Positions 22,287-35,200 of a stretch of 64,000 bases of DNA are shown in pieces. The first letter of the stretch is position 1. Each line of letters opens with the position of its first letter. Source of the stretch: Diphasiastrum complanatum. Taxonomy: Eukaryota > Streptophyta > Lycopodiopsida > Lycopodiales > Lycopodiaceae. Below the pieces are notes generated by a model. The model was not told the origin of the DNA and searched no databases. It saw only the letters and a program-made list of their open reading frames with translations. The stretch is from positions 36,944,597-37,008,596 of the forward strand of contig CM055095.1 in the NCBI GenBank assembly GCA_029204225.1, read 5' to 3'. A program made the position numbers and the translations under genes.

Positions 22287-22790
22287 CAGAATCTGTGGGG
22301 CGGATTTGCAGTTCAAGTACTCACACGTGAACAACAACGAAACGACTCAATGTTTGCAAAGGATGGATGGCTAGCCTGTTTCTTGGGTTAGTTTCATTTG
22401 CGACAACGCCCACCAGACGCAAGCAAGAAGTCAAAAGTTGGAAAGGGCCATTTCAGGGGAGATCTTCTATGGAGCAGTTGGTCTTCATTTTGGGACGGCC
22501 ACCTTCGGAACTGAAACTCACTGAGCATGGGCGATATCCAGAATCTGTGCGGCGGATTTGCAGTTCAAGTACTCGCACGTGAACGACAACGAAACTACTC
22601 AATGTTTGCAAAGGATGGATGGCTAGCCTGTTTCTTGGGTTAGTTTCATTTGCGACAACGCCCACCAGACGCAAGCAGGAAGTCAAAAGTTGGAAAGGGC
22701 AATTTCAGGGGAGATCTTCTATAGCAGTTGGTCTTCATTTTGGGACGGCCACCTTCGGAACTGAAACTCACTGAGCATGGGTGATATCCA
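22287..22790 (+). repeat. 252-bp tandem duplication in the LARD interior
   Basis: Unit 1 is 22287-22538 and unit 2 is 22539-22790, both starting CAGAATCTGTG followed by CGGATTTGCAGTTCAAGTAC. They differ at only a few sites, so the duplication is recent. Confidence 0.9.
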
Positions 22791-24084
22791 GTATCAGTTG
22801 GGTTTTTTCTCAAAGGGGAAAAGACTAGGATCCTCTTCAGAGATTGGCAACAAGTTGGATCGAGCCATAATCCTAGCAGATGGGAAGCAAAGTGTTGGAA
22901 AGGCTTTTTGTTCGAAGAACTCTACTCTAAGTCCGATCAGCTGATTTTATAAGTGGAGGGGAACTATCACACACACCTCTCTCTTGGGGCAAATTTTGAA
23001 TGAAAGTTGATCAAAATGGGGGCAAATTCAAGGTGACCTAGCCATACTCACACGAGGAGACTGACGAACTTTGGACCTAATAAGTTGACAAGTTTTTGTT
23101 GTGGAAAGGAAAGTTTGTTATAGGCTTTCTCTGGACCAGCAATGATGAGGAAACATATGAGTATGCTGGCTTGTGTTATGTGTAAGGCAGCTGATCAATG
23201 AAGGAACTGTGAAAGTTGAGTCTTGCATGAGAGACTTGGTATTTCGAACGGACGCTAAGGGACAGTTCGTGTTGAGATCGGATTAGTGCAAACTCTGGGT
23301 GCATGTTTCTCTATCAAAGAGAGCTACTTGAAGCCAAGCTCGATGTACACTTCTTGTTTTGACTGTGAGGCAACTGACCAGTGATGGAATTGTGAAAGTC
23401 AAGTTTTGCGCGACGGACATGGTGCTTCAAACAAACGCGAAGAGATAGTTCGGATGCGGATCAAACTGGTGCGACCCTTTGGCTTTCCACGAGGTCAATG
23501 ATTACATTTGGGCTGATTCAAAGAGCTACTTCAAGCTAAGTGAGAGGTGCATTGCGGAGTACTCAATCTTTGCCTACCTTAAAGAGCCAAGATGGAAAAG
23601 TATCAAGATCAGGCTGGGACAAGGAGAGAAACCAAGGTGCAGAAGCAACAAGGCATGGAGTGGACCATAAAGTGGGCAATCGAACGATAAATCCCTCGGC
23701 TCAGGGAGCCTTGATACCTGTGCGGAACTGAACAAATCTGGAGCTCAGAGAGCTCAACACAAAGTGCATCAAGGACAAATCAGGAGCTCAAAGGAGTTCC
23801 AAAGTCGAAAGTCAGAAGCGACAGGGGTGAACATTTCAAAGAAAGGCCTCTGTCACCAGTTAATAAGGTTCTCGGGTTTTACGAAAGCGATATCAAATCT
23901 ACGCTTTTCCCACACAAAGATATATTTTCACGTTATGTAATTTTTCAGTACAAAGAGCTGAGCCTCCGACTTGTGGTGTGCCAGCTTCAATGTTAATAAA
24001 AAGTGGCCAGTAAATTGAGTACTGTGCCAAGTAGCTTAAATGTATAGTTATTTTAATTGGGAGACACCTTTACTTTAATCTGAC

Positions 24085-24104
24085 ATCTGATGAGCACATC
24101 AGAT
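24085..24104 (+). other. Hairpin next to the LARD polypurine tract
   Basis: ATCTGATG-AGCA-CATCAGAT is a perfect 8-bp stem with a 4-base loop. It ends five bases before the purine run that leads to the 3' LTR. Confidence 0.8.
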
Positions 24105-24109
24105 CTTAT

Positions 24110-24123
24110 AAAGGTGGGGTGGA
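24110..24123 (+). other. LARD polypurine tract
   Basis: AAAGGTGGGGTGGA abuts the 3' LTR start at 24124. Such a tract primes plus-strand DNA synthesis in LTR retrotransposons. Confidence 0.88.
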
Positions 24124-25342
24124 TGTTGTAAAGCTACGTTTACAAGCTTTACTTCTGGCGCCATCGGCGCCAGCTATGTCCCCGGCGCCAGCAGCGCCCC
24201 TGCTGCTCCCGGCGCCACTGTGACCAGAATCCAGCTGGCGCCAAGTTCCTATGGCTGAAAATCTTTGATCGGTTCTAGCGGAGTCCAGAGAGCTCAGATC
24301 GATGTGCAATCACCTCACACGATCTAGGCATGATTGAAGGAAGCCTGAGGATCAATAGAATCTAGAGAGAGAAAATGACTTTCTAGAAAGAGAAAATCCT
24401 AGAGAGAGAAAAATGTGCTTTACCAGCTTGGGTAGAGTGCTTGGTATGAGGGGGGGGTGCCGAATCACACCAATACTATAGGGGAGTGCGGGTTGCGACT
24501 CAGGGCGAGCTCCAACCAAGTCTCAGCCTCCCTTGCTGGAATGTTGTCATGGCTCTCGCCTTGGCATGCTAGCGCCCCAGAGACTAGGGTCGATCACACA
24601 CTTGAAATGTAACCTTCTTAGATTTATCAATAAAGTGGGATTTTTCTCAAACTGACTCTGATTACTTCCTGGGTTTCAGTGTTCAGTAAAAGCGCCAGTT
24701 GTAAGGCCGCTTCCAAATTTTTAAAGTTGGCACACAGCTGAGGGTCATATCCCGAGACGCCAAAGGTATGCCGTCGGGACCATTCGGTCCGTGGCGCCAA
24801 CGGTATGTTGTCGGGACCATTTGCTCCAAGAATTGGTTGTTTCCATATTTGTCGCGGCTTGTGGTTCTGAGTGTTCCTTGCATGAACGTGAATGGGTTAA
24901 GCTCTTGGGGAACGGGCTCTAACTTGTCGGCTGAGTTGGATGGCTTGCTTGGGTGGACGTTACCTGTTTATGGTTGTCCAGTCTGGCGTGGCGCCAGGTT
25001 GGCTTCCAGCGCTCGTGACGAAGCTTTCAGTTGGTTAAGTCTGACGTAGGTCAGACCGCTTGCTTGGAATGGATGTTACTCGTTTGTAACGAAGCTTCGA
25101 ATTGGTTAAGTTTGATGTATGTCGGGCAGCTTGCTTGGAGGGAAGTCACCCACATCGGGATCCCCGATCTAGCATGGCGCTAGGTTGGATCTCAATGTTG
25201 GTTTTCGGAACTTCAAGTTGGTTAAGTCTGATCGTTGTTGGCGAGTTGGCTGCTTGTATGTCAAGTGGGTTTGGATGGCAAGAGTTGAAGGCTGGGAAGC
25301 TAAGTCGTGGTTCCCGGCTCCCTTTGGGATGCCTGCGCTACA
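24124..25342 (+). repeat. LARD 3' LTR
   Basis: 1,219 bp, TGTTGTAAAGC to GCGCTACA, co-linear with 20317-21534. Several differences are C/T or G/A at CG sites: the 3' LTR keeps five GGCGCC words near its start, where the 5' LTR keeps only two. Confidence 0.95.
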
Positions 25343-27005
25343 GTATGGCACCACCAGGCCATAGGAAACAAGCAAGGTATCCGCAACAATACGGTAGGCT
25401 TCACGACGCACACATGAAGGGGAAGTACTAGAAGGATGCTCTGAAGGGGAAGCAAGTCTCTTTTCCCCACGTCGAGCAAGAGGATTGAAATCCAGGAGTT
25501 GCAAAGGATGAGAAGATTCTTGAGGAACCATATTGACAGGTAAAGATCCAGCCACTGCCTCTGAAGACTCCAAAAATTTGTGTGAAGCTTCCTTGTTGGC
25601 CAACAAGACCCTGCTGGCCATCAAGAGTCAAAAGCTGCTGGAACTTCAAAACTTCTACGAGATATTTGTGTGATCCCTGCTGAAAGTCCAATCACCGAAG
25701 CTCTGTAGCTGAGCACTAGCCTTGAGCGCTGCCTTGAAAACGTTGTCTAACAGCTCGCTAATACCCTACATCTAAAAGGGTATACATCGGTCAGCCTTCA
25801 AGCTAAGTGTTGATTGTGATAGTCCTTCAAGAGCATTGTCAAGTAAATGCTCAAAATCTACTCAAAAAAGATGCACTCTAACTGCTCCTAGACACTCTCT
25901 GTCTTTAAGGCTCGTGTACTCAGGAGGCTCCAAGGAGTTAAATGATCTTGCAATTATTCTCTTGAACCTGTACTGCAAATCTGCCCTAATTTGTACTAGA
26001 AATGCGCTGAACGTTTTTTATTTTTTCGTCTTGTTTTGGTAGACCACGATTTACAACTTACATAAATCTCTGCTGCCTGAAACTAATTATTGGCTGAAAC
26101 TTTTTACCTATCCAACTTGACCGTCGTTCTGTAAAAGGAAGCTGATAAAAGTGCTGGCATATTCTGATCAAGTTTCAAGGACTATTGCCTTGATGACGGA
26201 ATTGTTGTTGATATATCCTGCATCCTGCTCAAAAGTGGGTCTTCTATTTTTCTTACAGAAATTCTACTTGTTCCTTTTTTTTTAGTCCTTGCTCTAAGTA
26301 GCTAATCATCTTCACAGCTCAGGTGAGCCTTCTTCAAATATCACAAACATCTGATTGATTCTCCCCCTGCACCTCCGTTTTTAGAATCTTCCATGGCTGT
26401 AAATCGATCTTTGAAAGATTAGACTGACCATTAACAGCAAGCGCCAGCGGCATACTCCCGAAAAAATAGATCGATTTCGTAACTCCTTCAAGCAGAGGTC
26501 AAAGGAATCTTATACCCGATTGGTGCCCTGTTCAACAATTCTAACTGCTCCCGTGCACCGATCTGAATAATATTCATTCAAGCTTTTTCTAAGGCCCAAG
26601 GACTGTTGGTGATCTTTCCTGGTCACTCTGTTTCTGTATTCTCTTATTTAGGCTCATTACTCGTTGCCTTGGAAAGCTTAAACGATCGAGGAAGCTAGAT
26701 TTGCACTAATTCTAGCCAAAGAAGTTGTAGTTGTTATAACCTTATGTTGTACGTGAGGCACATATACTCACTCCCCATGAACATGATGATAATAAACATT
26801 CACATTGTGAGATATGTACTCGAATATGTTACGAAGAATCTTGACAAGATGAAAATCTTTGAAAATTGCAGTCACCCTGCCTCTTGGTATGCACTACAAC
26901 AAAACAAGAATCTTCAAAACAATAAGCCATAAGGTCTTCAAGAGAAATCTGCAAACAATCCAAACCAGTGATATTATAGTGAGTTTCTAGCTTGAGGGAT
27001 TGAGA
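25343..27005 (-). mobile_element. R2-like LINE, copy B (5' part)
   Basis: This continues copy B on the far side of the LTR-element insertion, co-linear with 1381-3041 of copy A. It contains the ORF start (MMASRVLLANKE at 25624), the Ser/Pro-rich leader (SPSEHPSSTSPSC) and the ~1.4-kb 5' untranslated region. The right-hand flank (27006 onwards) is unrelated to the flank of copy A. Confidence 0.85.
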
Positions 27006-27576
27006 CACCTCTCTCACAAGATGTCTGAAACTTCTTGATCTCCTGGAGGAAGCGAGGATTTGTTCTGGTAGGCCTTGGAGGCGCCAAATCACTATGGTCA
27101 CTCATGATTTCTTATTTTCCTTCAAAAAGTCTTTGTGGCTACAACTCGTGCACGCGGCCTTTCATGGGCTCTAGCATCAGCTCATGTTTGTGCTTGAGCT
27201 TCATGAAGGGATATCCCCCAAGATGAGCATGAGCCATCTGTTTCGTCCTAGCCATAATGACGGTGTATCAGACTCATGTAAGGGAACACAATGTGAAAGA
27301 CAAAAGAATAATATATGCGCACGAAAGCGATATGCAAATAGTGATAACCCGGTGTATCAAACTCATGCGAGAGAGAAAGATATGAAATAGAAGAGACATT
27401 ATTATGCACGCAAGAGCGATATGAGGATGTGAGCATCAGACTCACATGAGAGGAATTGTTTGAGACGTGAAAAATAGTGGATGTGCATGTGAGAGTGATA
27501 CTTGAACGTTGAATGAAAAAGAAAGCAAAAGAAAATGAGTTGAAAGGATTCCTTATATACTAGAGCGAGGGGAATG
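27006..27576. other. Gene-free stretch
   Basis: No gene is recognised. A loosely repeated phrase (GTATCAGACTCATG, GTATCAAACTCATG, CATCAGACTCACATG) recurs between about 27265 and 27450. A minus-strand frame starts near 27103 with MSDHSDLAPPRPTRT and stops after about 42 codons inside the LINE 5' end. Confidence 0.45.
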
Positions 27577-27580
27577 TATT

Positions 27581-27744
27581 ATGGAAGGGGCCCGACAGAG
27601 GCCATTCTGCCCGGTTCGGATTTCCAAAATTTTTTAGGCTTGGCCCCGAGGGCCGGGCCTAAAAAATTTTGGAAGTCCGGGCCGAGCCTAAAATTTTTTG
27701 GAAATCCGACCTTGGCAGAATGGCCTCTACCCGGCCCCTTCCAT
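27581..27744. repeat. Foldback element with ~60-bp inverted arms
   Basis: Left arm 27581-27640 (from ATGGAAGGGGCC) and right arm 27683-27744 (to GGCCCCTTCCAT) are imperfect inverted complements. A third related block at 27656-27677 is complementary to 27618-27639 with one mismatch, so two alternative hairpins can form. There is no coding potential. Confidence 0.85.
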
Positions 27745-27746
27745 TG

Positions 27747-27953
27747 CGTAATGGATTTTTGGACCCTTTTTAAACCAATCCTTAGCTGCCACATGGCAGG
27801 TGCAAGTAGAATCAACACTAAAAAAATTTGAGACCAATCTGATGCTGCCACGTGGCAGACACAGGCATAAATTTTTTTTTAAAAATACAGGTGACTATTC
27901 TGCTTTTTAATTTGTTCAGAAATGGGCAGAATAGTCACCTAAAATCCATTACG
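27747..27953. mobile_element. Small terminal-inverted-repeat element (MITE-like)
   Basis: Terminal CGTAATGGATTTT (27747-27759) and AAAATCCATTACG (27941-27953) are exact inverted repeats of 13 bp. An inner pair, GGTGACTATTCTGC and GCAGAATAGTCACC, extends the palindrome near the right end. It is 207 bp with no ORF. No clear target duplication is seen because its left end abuts the neighbouring foldback element, with which it shares the ATTCTGCC word. Confidence 0.7.
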
Positions 27954-28111
27954 TAGTGATTGCTAGCTCTCTACGAATGTTGCCACATGCCTTATTTTCA
28001 TTAGTGTGTCAAAATAAAATTTAATATGCATTAACTTACCACACGTTTGCACATATAATGTATGATATATTGCTAATTTTTTTAACCCACCACACCTTTC
28101 TTTAATATCCA

Positions 28112-29362
28112 TTAACTCACCACATGTTTGCATAGAAAGTTTGCACATAAAATAGCTTCTCCCCAAAATGAAATAGGAAGAAATGCATTTAACCTCAATG
28201 CCTTAGCACACTCACATAGTGTTCTATTTTTTCTCTCGGTCACTCGATTTTGCTGAGGAGTGTATGTGCATGTAAATTCTCTCCGATTGCCATTAGTTTC
28301 ACAAAACTCTTTCATCCTATTGAAGATGTACTCCCCGCCATTATCACATCTTATTACTTTTATGCTAGTATTAAGTTGCTTTTCCACAAGAGTTTTGAAC
28401 TTCACAAAGGACTCAAATACATAACTTTTCTTAGACAAGAGGTAAAGCCAAGAGTGATTTGAGTTATCATCAATAAATGTGACATACATAAGAGCTCCAC
28501 CATTAGATTCATGTGAAAATGAATGCACATCCGAGTGTATAAGGTCAAGAGGAGAGTTAGATCTTGTCAAAGATCTCTTGAATGGTTGCTTATGAGATTT
28601 GGAAAGTCCACAAGCTTCACAAAGCTTGCCACACTTGGATATGGTTTTGGGTAGTCCAATTGCAAGCTCCTTTGTCACCATGGTCTCCATAGCTTTGAAG
28701 TTAGGATGGCCTAGCCTTTTGTGCCACAATTCCACTTGAGTGAGCGCCTCCCTTGCCATATTCACATTTCCAACCATGGCATTAGCATCCAACTTGAATA
28801 ACCTTCCATGCTTAAGACCATTAGCAATACACTTATCATTTTTCAAGATGGAACATGCTCCATGCTTGAAATGTACATCTAATCCACTATTCATAAGTTG
28901 TCTGACACTCAACAAGTTCTTTGTAATAGGAGGACATAAAGAACATTGTCTAGATCTACTTTCTTAAATAATGATCCAAGGCATAATAGAATGGATCCAA
29001 TTCCTACAAATCTCACACTCTTGATCACTTGCTGTGAAGATAAACTTTTTAGAGTTATTGTAAGAAAGTAAGTTAGAAAAGTAGTCTTTTTGGTGAGTCA
29101 TGTGGGAACTTGCCCCACTATCAATCCACCAAGTGTTTTGATTAGATGTTGGTGTTATGGATGTCATCAAGGATGAGTTGCATTCATCCTCCTCCTCAAG
29201 CGCAAGATTTCCATGGTTGTCCTTCACTTGGGAATTCTTCTTCTTGTAACACCCGGATGCAAAGTGTCCCTTCTTACCACAAAAGAAACACTTTAGCTTC
29301 TTCTTGTCCTTCTTGCTCTTGCCTTTGGAGCTTGATTCTCCATCCTTGCTCTCGACCTCCAT
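28112..29362 (-). pseudogene. Copia-3 fragment: zinc knuckle, protease, integrase
   Basis: From 29362 leftwards: a Lys-rich segment, an intact zinc knuckle CFFCGKKGHFASGC (near 29280), protease WWIDSGASSHMT (near 29110), then a frame change. The next segments are HKRLGHPN and CEACGLSKSHKQPFKRS of the integrase zinc region, and the integrase core HSDVHSF, FIDDNSNHSWLYLL, RCDNGGEYIF, TYTPQQNRVTERKNRT and FWGEAI (28915-28112). Both ends are truncated: N-terminal gag, reverse transcriptase, RNase H and both LTRs are missing. The integrase stretch is open for 267 codons. Confidence 0.88.
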
Positions 29363-30045
29363 GTCTTTGTTGTACTTTTAGATGTCTTCTATATTCTATT
29401 ATGGTTGTCCCCCAACTAATAGAATTAGATTGATCTTAAAGTGCATTGTGTAGGGTGAGTAGGAGTAAGATCCACTCTAGTCATGGTTTCTATTGCTTGT
29501 TTAGGGTTCTTCCATGGCGGTCTCCCCATTGGACGAACACTCTAATTAAGAAGGAATAGATTAAGCAACACTATGGCGGTCTCCTAGCTAGTGGACAATA
29601 CACTATGGCGGTCTCCCGACTAGTGTCTAACAAGCAACAATAATAGACAACCTAATTAACTCCACAAAGGAATGGAAACAATGTGAGAGAAAGATAATCC
29701 CATAATAGCATTCACAACAATCAACCAATGGAAAAAGCCTAGTAGGGCTCGAGCACCTACCACAAGGTATTCTAATTCCAATGGGAACACAAGGATATCA
29801 CAAGGGTGTCTTTATTATCACAAGCTAATACAAGTCTTGGTGGAGGCCAAATCCACTTCCAAATATGGAAAGAGTGGTGGGCCTAAGCTTAAATATGCTT
29901 ATGGGACTAAGTCCAAACTTAAGCTTAAATAGTAAAAGATCTAAGCATAAGGTTTTCCTAATCCAAATTACTTGTGGGCTTACAAAACACATGCCACAAT
30001 AATTCCTATGTTGGGCTAACATAAGGGACAACATTATCCTCCTCT
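29363..30045. other. Non-coding stretch with a repeated CTATGGCGGTCTCC word
   Basis: The word (C)TATGGCGGTCTCC occurs near 29571 and 29601, with CATGGCGGTCTCC near 29512. The stretch may be leader or LTR sequence of Copia-3, but no LTR end could be identified. Confidence 0.4.
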
Positions 30046-30775
30046 TTATTGGATTGGCGGTCCCATGCCAATGGCAGTTGCTCTTTGTCGGGCGTTTTCA
30101 TCGTAGGTCTCTTGGTTGAGAGTGACTCGGATGGTATGCAACTCTTTGCCTACGTGCTCCAACATTTGCCACCATAGCTTGTTCAGAAAGGGTCGTGGCC
30201 CGTAATAGTGGAGCATATTGGGAAGGAATCCATGTGTCTGCCAGATTTCCATCATCTCCACATGGAGAGCACTTGTCATGGCTGCGCATTAATAAAGGCA
30301 TGCCACATTAAGATGGTCCATCTCGGTGATCAGTGACTTATTGATATCCAAAATAATGGGTGGGAGTGAGTGATCCCAATGAGTTGTCAATGGTGCCAGA
30401 AATGCTATAAGGTCACAGTTGTCTGCAAAGTAACGCACATCCCTATCTGGACACTTATGATATTGCTGGTAGAACTGGTGCAATTAGAAATGAGATCTCA
30501 GCCCAAATCTTCTATTTTGACATATTCGTGAAGAAGAGGCCAATAGATTTTGTTGGCCATGAACTCAGGGGTGAATGGTTATGCCGCTTGATGGGGTAAA
30601 AGTCTGGATTGACCCTCACATACATTGGTGCACTGAGGTAGCGTTGGAAGGCGGCCTTATTTGAAATAAAGAGGGCATTGTGCCAAGCTGGTTGTGGTGC
30701 AACTGCTTCGACCTTGGCCTTATGTGTGCGACACTCCTTGAAATCTGGAATGATATAGTTCTTCTTCTTTGGCAT
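30046..30775 (-). pseudogene. Unrecognised TE-associated ORF with a DVRYFADNC segment
   Basis: The minus-strand frame starts MPKKKNYIIPDFKECRTHKA at 30775 and continues through AAFQRYLSAPMYVRVNPDFY, then with frame changes through HKCPDRDVRYFADNCDLI (near 30440) and HVEMMEIWQTHGFLPNMLHY (30265) to about 30050. I do not recognise the family. The segment PDRDVRYFADNCDLIAFLA closely matches PDHDVKYFADNCGLVASLA encoded on the plus strand near 38350, downstream of the Ty3-type polyprotein. It is therefore probably a retroelement accessory or gag-like protein, not a host gene. Confidence 0.5.
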
Positions 30776-32126
<1,351 letters not shown>

Positions 32127-32233
32127 TATATATCCTTGGAATAGAGCATTGTAAAAACATTGATTGTTTTTTGGCGAATAGAGACAAGTTATTCAGTGAA
32201 GTATTTGCAAAATGATTTACAAATAGGGCTAGC

Positions 32234-35200
32234 ATGCAAAACAAAGCAAAATTAGAAGTTCGCATGCTCATCTTCCAAATACATTGTATTGAATATCAGG
32301 TGAAGGACTGCCCATCCCGATCCAAACTTGTTGCTCCTATTTGTTCAGTGCAAGTAGAAACTTTGCCCGTTGAAACTCATCCCGCAAGGGTCTTGACTCG
32401 GGCACAAGCCCAACGCCAAGCCCCTACACTTGCACCCAGCAAAACTCAACAACATGTTGTCCCTCCAAGTGAAGATTCGACCCCGATAGTTTATCCTCAC
32501 CCATCTGAAGAAATTTGGCTCCATCATCAATATCGCCAGCAAATCTGGAATGTCGACCAACAATCTTCCACCTCCCATAAAGTACCTCACAAGCCTTTTG
32601 AAACCAAAACCCTTGAAGGTATTGAAGTCTGGGGGGATTTACTGCAAGCCAATGTCACTCTGCCTTTCCATGTTCTATGGAAGCATGCTGGCAAACGGAA
32701 ACACCAGATCCAATCCACTGACGCCACCACTCCCTGATGAGTTGCTTGAAATGCCGTTACACCTCACCAATCCACTCAGTGAATGGGGCAACATCAAAAT
32801 CCCAGCTACCCATTGCCAATCTTGTGAAGTCCTAGCTGTTCTCGACGGCGGCTCATGTGCCAATATCGTTTCCACATCTCTCATGTTCGAATGGAATCTG
32901 ATAGACAAGCTTACCAAACCCACTTGTCAGCTTAGGATTGCTGATCAAAGTGTGATTCGACCTACTGGTTTCCTTCCGCAAGTGCTGATCAAACTAAGAG
33001 GTCTAAAGTTTTATGTAGATCTAGTAGTACTTGATATTCCCAGTAATGCCTATTCCTATGATGGCTCACCAATGCATGAGTCGTTCACGACTGGAGCAAA
33101 GGCCGAGTCACCTTTGAAAATCGAGACAATTCTGTCACCGTTGATTCATCTGGCAAACTCAAACCCACATGCATTCATGGCAAGGGATCCTCGACCACTA
33201 ATTTAGTGTTTGAGCCATACCAGCCATAGTCTAGCCACGAAAACGGTCATTATGTTAAATCTATTGATATCATAAACTGGAGTCACAGTCTAGCTACCAT
33301 TGATTGTGTGAATGTCGATTGTTGTGCTCAGCATCAGGATGATTGTACCTCTCCTACCCTGATCGATCATGAACAATCACATGATCTTGATACACCTATT
33401 ATTAATATCAATTTTATTGATATTCTTCCACATAATGATGAGTTGTTAAATGTTGCATGACTACCTACTGATGAATCAAAAGATTTTTTCATAGATGACG
33501 ACAATGTCTTTCGAATTTAGAATTGCTCAGAAGATTCAGACATTTCTGATATTCAAATCCTCAATTACATGGAGGCCCTTCCACTTAAGGCCTTTCCACA
33601 ACAATCATCCAAAGTGGAACCAGTTGCCCAAGTTACGATTGAAAAACATGATACCAAGCTATACCGAGTCAAATGACCATACTATCCTTGGGACCTCTAT
33701 GAGGAAGAAACAATTTTTCAAATTGATGACGAAATCCTCCATGATGTGCCACCACTTCCTCATTCGCACACCTCACGACCTCCGAAGCCACAACCACGTG
33801 GCCATACCATGAAAGAAAAGATGAAGCAACCTCTTCAAATTCAACCGCTTGGCGACCTTACCACTATTAGGAAAGTTCCTGAAATTGCTTCTGTTCCTAC
33901 ACCAACCCCTGAACCTTCCAAATCACCATCTCGGTAGTTGAAAGGCAAGGCCTCCCCTTGAATCTCTAGCCCATGATGTGTCTGCATATTTTAAGGATTA
34001 TACGATCGAGGATGTAACCATCCAATTACCCCAAGCTCAACGCGAGCCAAATGGTAATTCGTCCTACGAAGGCCCTGCCCAAACCATCACTCTTTCCTTG
34101 AGTGAGCCACATGAAAGTAACGAATATATTGTCCACATCGGGGCTCATCTCAATCGCAAGCAACGCAGATGGCTTGAAAAGCTCCTGCAAAAAATATAGA
34201 CATGTCTTTGCGTGGGCTATAAAGACATGAAAGACGTCTCACCCCAGGTAGTCGTCCCTATAGATGCAATCCGATCTATAAGGCCAAGATCAAAGAAGAA
34301 CTACAATGTCTCTTAGATGCAGGATTCATCTACGAAATCGAGCATACTGAATGGGTCTCCCCAATCATCATCGTTCTTAAGAAAAATGGAAAACTCCGCA
34401 TCTGTGCTGATTTCAAGAAACTTAATGCCGTCACAGAACGTGATCATTTTCCACTACCTTTTGGAGAATCCATCTTAAAAAATCTAGCCGGAGATGAGGC
34501 TTACTCCTTCTTAGATGGCTTTAGCGGATACAATATGATCCAAATTGCTGAAGAAGATCAACATAAAATCACTTTTGCCATAGAATGGGAAACCTTCTAT
34601 TGGAAAGTCATCCCTTTTGGTCTCTATAATGCTCCTAGCACCTTCCAATGTGTTATGCAAGTTGCTTTTTCTCAGCAGATGGGCGACATCCTAGAGGTTT
34701 ACTTGGATGATTTAGGTGCACATTCAGAAGAATCACGACATCTATCTGTGCTTGAGAAAATTTTTATCCAATGTCAACGGTTCGGCATCTCCCTGAACCC
34801 TGAAAAATGTCAGATCTGGGTAACACACGGTACTGTGTTAGGACATATCATTTCAAAAAATGGCATCGCAACTGACCCAGACAAGATCCTGATCATTCAA
34901 AATCTACCTGAACCCCGTACCATCCGTGAAGTGTATTTCTTCGTCCACGCCAACTACTATCGGTGCTTTATTCTAGAATTCGCTAATAAAGCACGATTAA
35001 TCTATAAAGTAGTTGTTGTTCCCAAATGGACTGATGAACAACGCGTCGCATTCAATCAACTAAAAGAAGCCCTTACCAATGCACCTATCCTCCAGGCTCT
35101 TGATTATTCCAAAGAATTCCACGTGCATACCGATGCATCCAAGTATGCCATTGGAGCAGTGCTCACCCAACTGGGATAATTCAAAAATGATTATCCAATC

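Larger units (their letters stand above)
21535..24123 (+). other. LARD non-coding interior
   Basis: Its longest open frames (about 70-140 codons) overlap in different frames and show no retroelement motif. The first 500 bp hold five spaced GTGCTGCC...AGCACGG units. About 22287-22790 is a 252-bp tandem duplication. The remainder is unique sequence ending in a short hairpin and the polypurine tract. Confidence 0.8.
20317..25342 (+). mobile_element. Non-autonomous LTR retrotransposon (LARD-like) nested in LINE copy B
   Basis: The 5,026-bp element has two LTRs of 1,218 and 1,219 bp, a 5-bp target duplication (GTATG), a tRNA-Met primer-binding site and a polypurine tract, so all cis elements for retrotransposition are present. 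The 2,589-bp interior (21535-24123) encodes no recognisable gag, protease, integrase or reverse transcriptase. The LTRs differ by only a few bases per hundred by eye, so the insertion is fairly young and must have used proteins supplied in trans. LTR similarity points to a Ty3/gypsy chromodomain family present at 52930-57087. Confidence 0.92.
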
